A stretch of 8,284 bases of DNA, taken from the NCBI GenBank assembly GCA_045533485.1, contig JAZSHX010000024.1, forward strand, positions 1 to 8,284, read 5' to 3'. The notes under the pieces are model-generated. The model saw only the letters and a list, made by a program, of their open reading frames with translations. It did no database searches and was not told the DNA's origin. The stretch comes from Scatosoma sp045533485 (GTDB lineage: Bacteria > Bacillota > Clostridia > Christensenellales > Borkfalkiaceae). The position numbers and the translations under genes were made by a program. Below, one piece after another: positions 5,730 to 8,284 of the stretch (the stretch's first letter is position 1; each line of letters opens with the position of its first letter).

Positions 5730-6485
5730 ATGAAGGATTATAACGCAACAATTATTAGCAATCAGCAAATTGCCGAAAACGTGTATGCAGTCACCTTTGA
5801 TTTGGGCGAACCTGCCAAGGCGCGTTGCGGTCAGTTTGGCAATATTGCCGTGGGCGGTACACATTTATTGCGCCGTCCCATCGCCATTTGTAAAACGCAG
5901 GGCAATACGGTCACGTTTTGCTATCAGGTAAAGGGCGAAGGCACGCAAATTCTCAAAAGCATGGGGGCAGGTACGCAAACAAACGTACTTATGCCGCTTG
6001 GTAACGGCTTTTTCGTGGAAGAAAGCGAACAAAAAGTGGCGCTTGTCGGCGGTGGCGTAGGTACGTTTCCGCTTATTTCCGTATTGCAGCAATACGGGGA
6101 TAGCAAGCAAATTTCCGCTTATATCGGCTACCGTAACAAAAACGCCGTTTGCGGCGTGGAAGATTTTGCCAAGGCACATACATTTGTGGCAGTGACGGAC
6201 GATGGCAGCTACGGCGAAAAAATGAACGCCGTGCAGGCGTTTGAAAAGGATTTATCGGCAGGCAACCGCCCCGACGTAGTGCTGGCTTGCGGACCTATCC
6301 CGATGCTCCGTGCGCTCAAAGCGGTCACCGAAAAACACGGCTTACTGTGCTTTGTTTCTTTGGAAGAGCGTATGGGTTGCGGCATCGGCGCGTGCGTAGT
6401 GTGCGTATGCGAAAAGACCAACGGCGCAAGGGCGCGCGTTTGCAAGGACGGCCCCGTGTTTAACGCAGACGAAGTGATTTTATAA
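5730..6485 (+). CDS. pyrK: Dihydroorotate dehydrogenase B electron-transfer subunit PyrK
   Basis: PyrK passes electrons from the FMN of PyrD through a 2Fe-2S cluster and FAD to NAD+. At 251 aa it has the standard layout: an N-terminal ferredoxin-reductase-like barrel with the FAD-binding RRPIAI (48-53), a nucleotide-binding GGGVGTFPL (107-115), a CGP motif (ACGPIPML), and a C-terminal 2Fe-2S site C217-X4-C222-X2-C225-X12-C238. An extra Cys at 227 lies inside the cluster loop. The gap after pyrF is only 5 bases and I see no clear Shine-Dalgarno before the ATG, so translation probably depends on ribosomes finishing pyrF. Its usual partner gene pyrD normally follows directly; here a glycerate kinase gene intervenes. 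Confidence 0.95.
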   Translation: MKDYNATIISNQQIAENVYAVTFDLGEPAKARCGQFGNIAVGGTHLLRRPIAICKTQGNTVTFCYQVKGEGTQILKSMGAGTQTNVLMPLGNGFFVEESEQKVALVGGGVGTFPLISVLQQYGDSKQISAYIGYRNKNAVCGVEDFAKAHTFVAVTDDGSYGEKMNAVQAFEKDLSAGNRPDVVLACGPIPMLRALKAVTEKHGLLCFVSLEERMGCGIGACVVCVCEKTNGARARVCKDGPVFNADEVIL

Positions 6486-6500
6486 CTCAAAAGGAAAATA

Positions 6501-7637
6501 ATGAAAAAAGTAATTTTCGCATCCGATTCGTTTAAGGGCAGTTTAAGCTGCAGTCAAATCAACGCATTGTTAACAGCGTGCGCAAAAGCGCATTTTCCTA
6601 ATTGTGCTTGCGTGCCGTTTGCGATTGCCGACGGCGGCGAAGGCACTTTGGAAGCAATGATTGCAAATAAAAACGGCAAAATTGTGCAAGCGGAAGTGCA
6701 AAATCCGCTTAAAAAGCCCATTTTATCCCGATACGTAACGATTGACGGCGCGGCGGTTATTTGTATGAGCGAAGCGTCGGGTTTGCCGTTACTTGCCGAA
6801 AGTGAACGCAGCGCGAAAGCGACCACAACTTACGGCACGGGCGAGTTAATTTTGCACGCCTTGCAAAGCGGATATAAATGTATTTACGTAACGCTTGGCG
6901 GCAGTGCGACCAACGACGGCGGCACGGGCGCGCTTTCGGCGCTGGGGTATCGTTTTTTAGATGAAAACGGTAACGAGTTAGACGGCACGGGTGAAAATTT
7001 AAGCAAAATTAGCAGTATCGACGCGTCTAACGCCGTGGATATAAGCGACGTGCAATTTACTTTGCTTTGCGACGTATCCAACCCCTTACTTGGGGAAAAG
7101 GGCGCAACGTATACCTACGGCAAGCAAAAGGGCGCAACGCGGGAAGAGTTGGATTGTTTAGAGCAGGGGATGCAAAATTTTGCAAGCGTAGCAAAGGCAT
7201 ACCTTGGAAAAGAAATGAACGTAAGCGGTGGCGGTGCGGCCGGCGGTTTGGGCGCGGCGTTGTATGCGTTTTTAGGCGCAAAAATTCAATCGGGTATTGA
7301 AACGGTGCTTACGCTTTGCGATTTTGACAGTGCGCTTATCGGTGCGGATTTGGTGATTACCGGCGAAGGACGCATCGATTATCAATCGGCAAACGGCAAG
7401 GTGATTGACGGAATTTTACGCCACGCGAACGAAAAGGGCGTGCCCGTTGTGGCGATTGCCGGCAGTATCGGCGAAGGGATAGAACAATTATACGCCAAGG
7501 GTTTGCTGGCGGCGTTTTCCATCGTGAACAAGCCTATGGATTTACAAACGGCGCTTGCGAACGCGGAAAATTTATATATGCAAACGGCGGAAAACGTATT
7601 CCGCATCATCAAAGCAACGGAAAAACAAAAGGAATAA
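6501..7637 (+). CDS. Glycerate kinase (GarK/GlxK family)
   Basis: This is an ATP-dependent kinase of D-glycerate giving phosphoglycerate, which feeds lower glycolysis or serine metabolism. At 378 aa it has the typical length. Family motifs are clear: ASDSFKGSLS (7-16), ADGGEGT (43-49), TTYGTGELI (109-117), GGSATNDGGTGA (133-144), a later GGGAAGGLGAAL stretch, and TGEGRID (287-293). Whether the product is 2- or 3-phosphoglycerate cannot be told from sequence; GarK-type members are usually taken as 2-kinases. The start ATG has AAAAGGA (6489-6495) 5 bases upstream. It sits 15 bases after pyrK and 4 bases before pyrD on the same strand, so it is almost surely co-transcribed with the pyr genes although it has no known role in pyrimidine synthesis. 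Codon use differs from its neighbours: none of its 20 valines uses GTC. Confidence 0.94.
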   Translation: MKKVIFASDSFKGSLSCSQINALLTACAKAHFPNCACVPFAIADGGEGTLEAMIANKNGKIVQAEVQNPLKKPILSRYVTIDGAAVICMSEASGLPLLAESERSAKATTTYGTGELILHALQSGYKCIYVTLGGSATNDGGTGALSALGYRFLDENGNELDGTGENLSKISSIDASNAVDISDVQFTLLCDVSNPLLGEKGATYTYGKQKGATREELDCLEQGMQNFASVAKAYLGKEMNVSGGGAAGGLGAALYAFLGAKIQSGIETVLTLCDFDSALIGADLVITGEGRIDYQSANGKVIDGILRHANEKGVPVVAIAGSIGEGIEQLYAKGLLAAFSIVNKPMDLQTALANAENLYMQTAENVFRIIKATEKQKE

Positions 7638-7641
7638 AGGT

Positions 7642-8284
7642 ATGGCAGATTTATCTATTCAGCTTTGCGGCGTACAATTAAAAAACCCCGTAATCGCGGC
7701 GAGTGGCACGTTTGGCTTCGGCAGAGAATTTAACGAGCTTTACGATATCGGGCAGCTTGGCGGTATTTCCACCAAGGGCTTAACCATGGAGCTTCGCGCA
7801 GGCAATCCCGTGCCGCGTATCGCGGAAAGCCGCGGCGTTATCTTGAACGCAGTGGGCTTGCAAAACCCCGGCGTGGAGCATTTTATTGAAAAGGATTTAC
7901 AATGGCTCAAAGATACGGGCACTTGCGTGATTGCCAACGTGGCAGGCAAAACGCTGGACGATTATTACGCCATTTGCGCCAAATTAGACGGCAAGGTGGA
8001 TATGATTGAGCTCAACATTTCCTGCCCCAACGTCAAGAGCGGCGGTATGGCGTTCGGTATCAAGCCCGACTCGGTAGAGGCGGTTACGAAAGCGGCGAAG
8101 GGGGCTTTGAAAAAGACTCCGTTAATCGTCAAGCTTTCCCCCAACGTAGAGAGCATTGCTATCAACGCCAAGGCGGCGGAAAACGGGGGAGCGGATTGCG
8201 TTTCCCTCATCAACACGTTGACGGGTATGGCAATCGATATTGAAAGAAGAAGACCGATCATCGCCAATAATACGGGTGGCGTTT
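7642..8284 (+). CDS. pyrD: Dihydroorotate dehydrogenase catalytic subunit PyrD, class 1B (partial, 3' end outside window)
   Basis: PyrD oxidises dihydroorotate to orotate with FMN and pairs with PyrK to use NAD+. The first 214 codons are present and the frame is open to the window edge. The N-terminus MADLSIQLCGVQLKNPVIAA, then SGTFGFGREF (21-30), STKGLT (43-48), NAVGLQNPG (69-77) and ELNISCPNVKSGG (123-135) are all class 1B signatures. C128 is the catalytic base, where class 2 enzymes have serine. KLSPNVE and NTLTGMAIDIERRRP continue the FMN barrel. ATG 7642 is 4 bases after the glycerate kinase stop, with AAGGAA (7629-7634) 7 bases upstream. The break is caused only by the window limit. pyrE would be a natural next gene but is not visible. 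Confidence 0.96.
   Translation, partial: MADLSIQLCGVQLKNPVIAASGTFGFGREFNELYDIGQLGGISTKGLTMELRAGNPVPRIAESRGVILNAVGLQNPGVEHFIEKDLQWLKDTGTCVIANVAGKTLDDYYAICAKLDGKVDMIELNISCPNVKSGGMAFGIKPDSVEAVTKAAKGALKKTPLIVKLSPNVESIAINAKAAENGGADCVSLINTLTGMAIDIERRRPIIANNTGGV

Noticed and set aside
1..8284. Defence island, phage, insertion sequence, CRISPR array, tRNA or rRNA
   Set aside because: Nothing in either strand resembles transposase, integrase, Cas proteins, repeat-spacer arrays or structural RNA genes. The gene content is metabolic and continuous.

Overview
The window looks like chromosomal DNA of an anaerobic Bacillota (Firmicutes), most likely an uncultured clostridium. The grounds are purine-rich Shine-Dalgarno sites, sigma-70-type promoters with TATAAT cores, the compact order pyrB-pyrC-pyrF-pyrK-(insert)-pyrD, a PyrK/PyrD class 1B dihydroorotate dehydrogenase, a long type-2 PyrF, and an aldo/keto reductase fused to a two-cluster ferredoxin domain. 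All real genes are on the + strand. The assignment to Clostridia is an inference from gene content; I cannot name a genus.

Left part (1-2413): bases 1-144 are non-coding. They hold a hairpin flanked by 7-base direct repeats and a promoter whose predicted start falls on the first gene's ATG, which suggests a leaderless mRNA. A compact three-gene unit follows: a COG1768-type metallophosphoesterase (145-840), an aldo/keto reductase with two 4Fe-4S motifs (861-1988), and a DUF1893 protein (1985-2413) that overlaps the reductase stop by 4 bases.

Intergenic control region (2414-2595): this holds a weak AT-rich hairpin, a strong promoter with an extended -10, and a roughly 90-nt leader. The leader carries an intrinsic terminator that can be disrupted by an almost perfect alternative pairing with the start of the leader. 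This is the layout of a transcription attenuator. I see no PyrR-binding consensus and no leader peptide, so the sensor is not evident.

Right part (2596-8284): pyrB, pyrC, pyrF, pyrK, a glycerate kinase and the first 214 codons of pyrD are packed with gaps of 4-15 bases. Together they would make orotate from carbamoyl phosphate and aspartate (PyrB, PyrC, PyrD/PyrK) and UMP from OMP (PyrF). PyrE and carbamoyl-phosphate synthetase are not in the window. The glycerate kinase separates the genes for the two partner subunits PyrK and PyrD and is the odd member. It has no GTC valine codons, whereas every pyr gene here has some.

No RNA gene, insertion sequence, CRISPR array or defence system was seen. 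The points most worth following are the attenuator without a recognisable sensor and the glycerate kinase embedded in the pyr operon.
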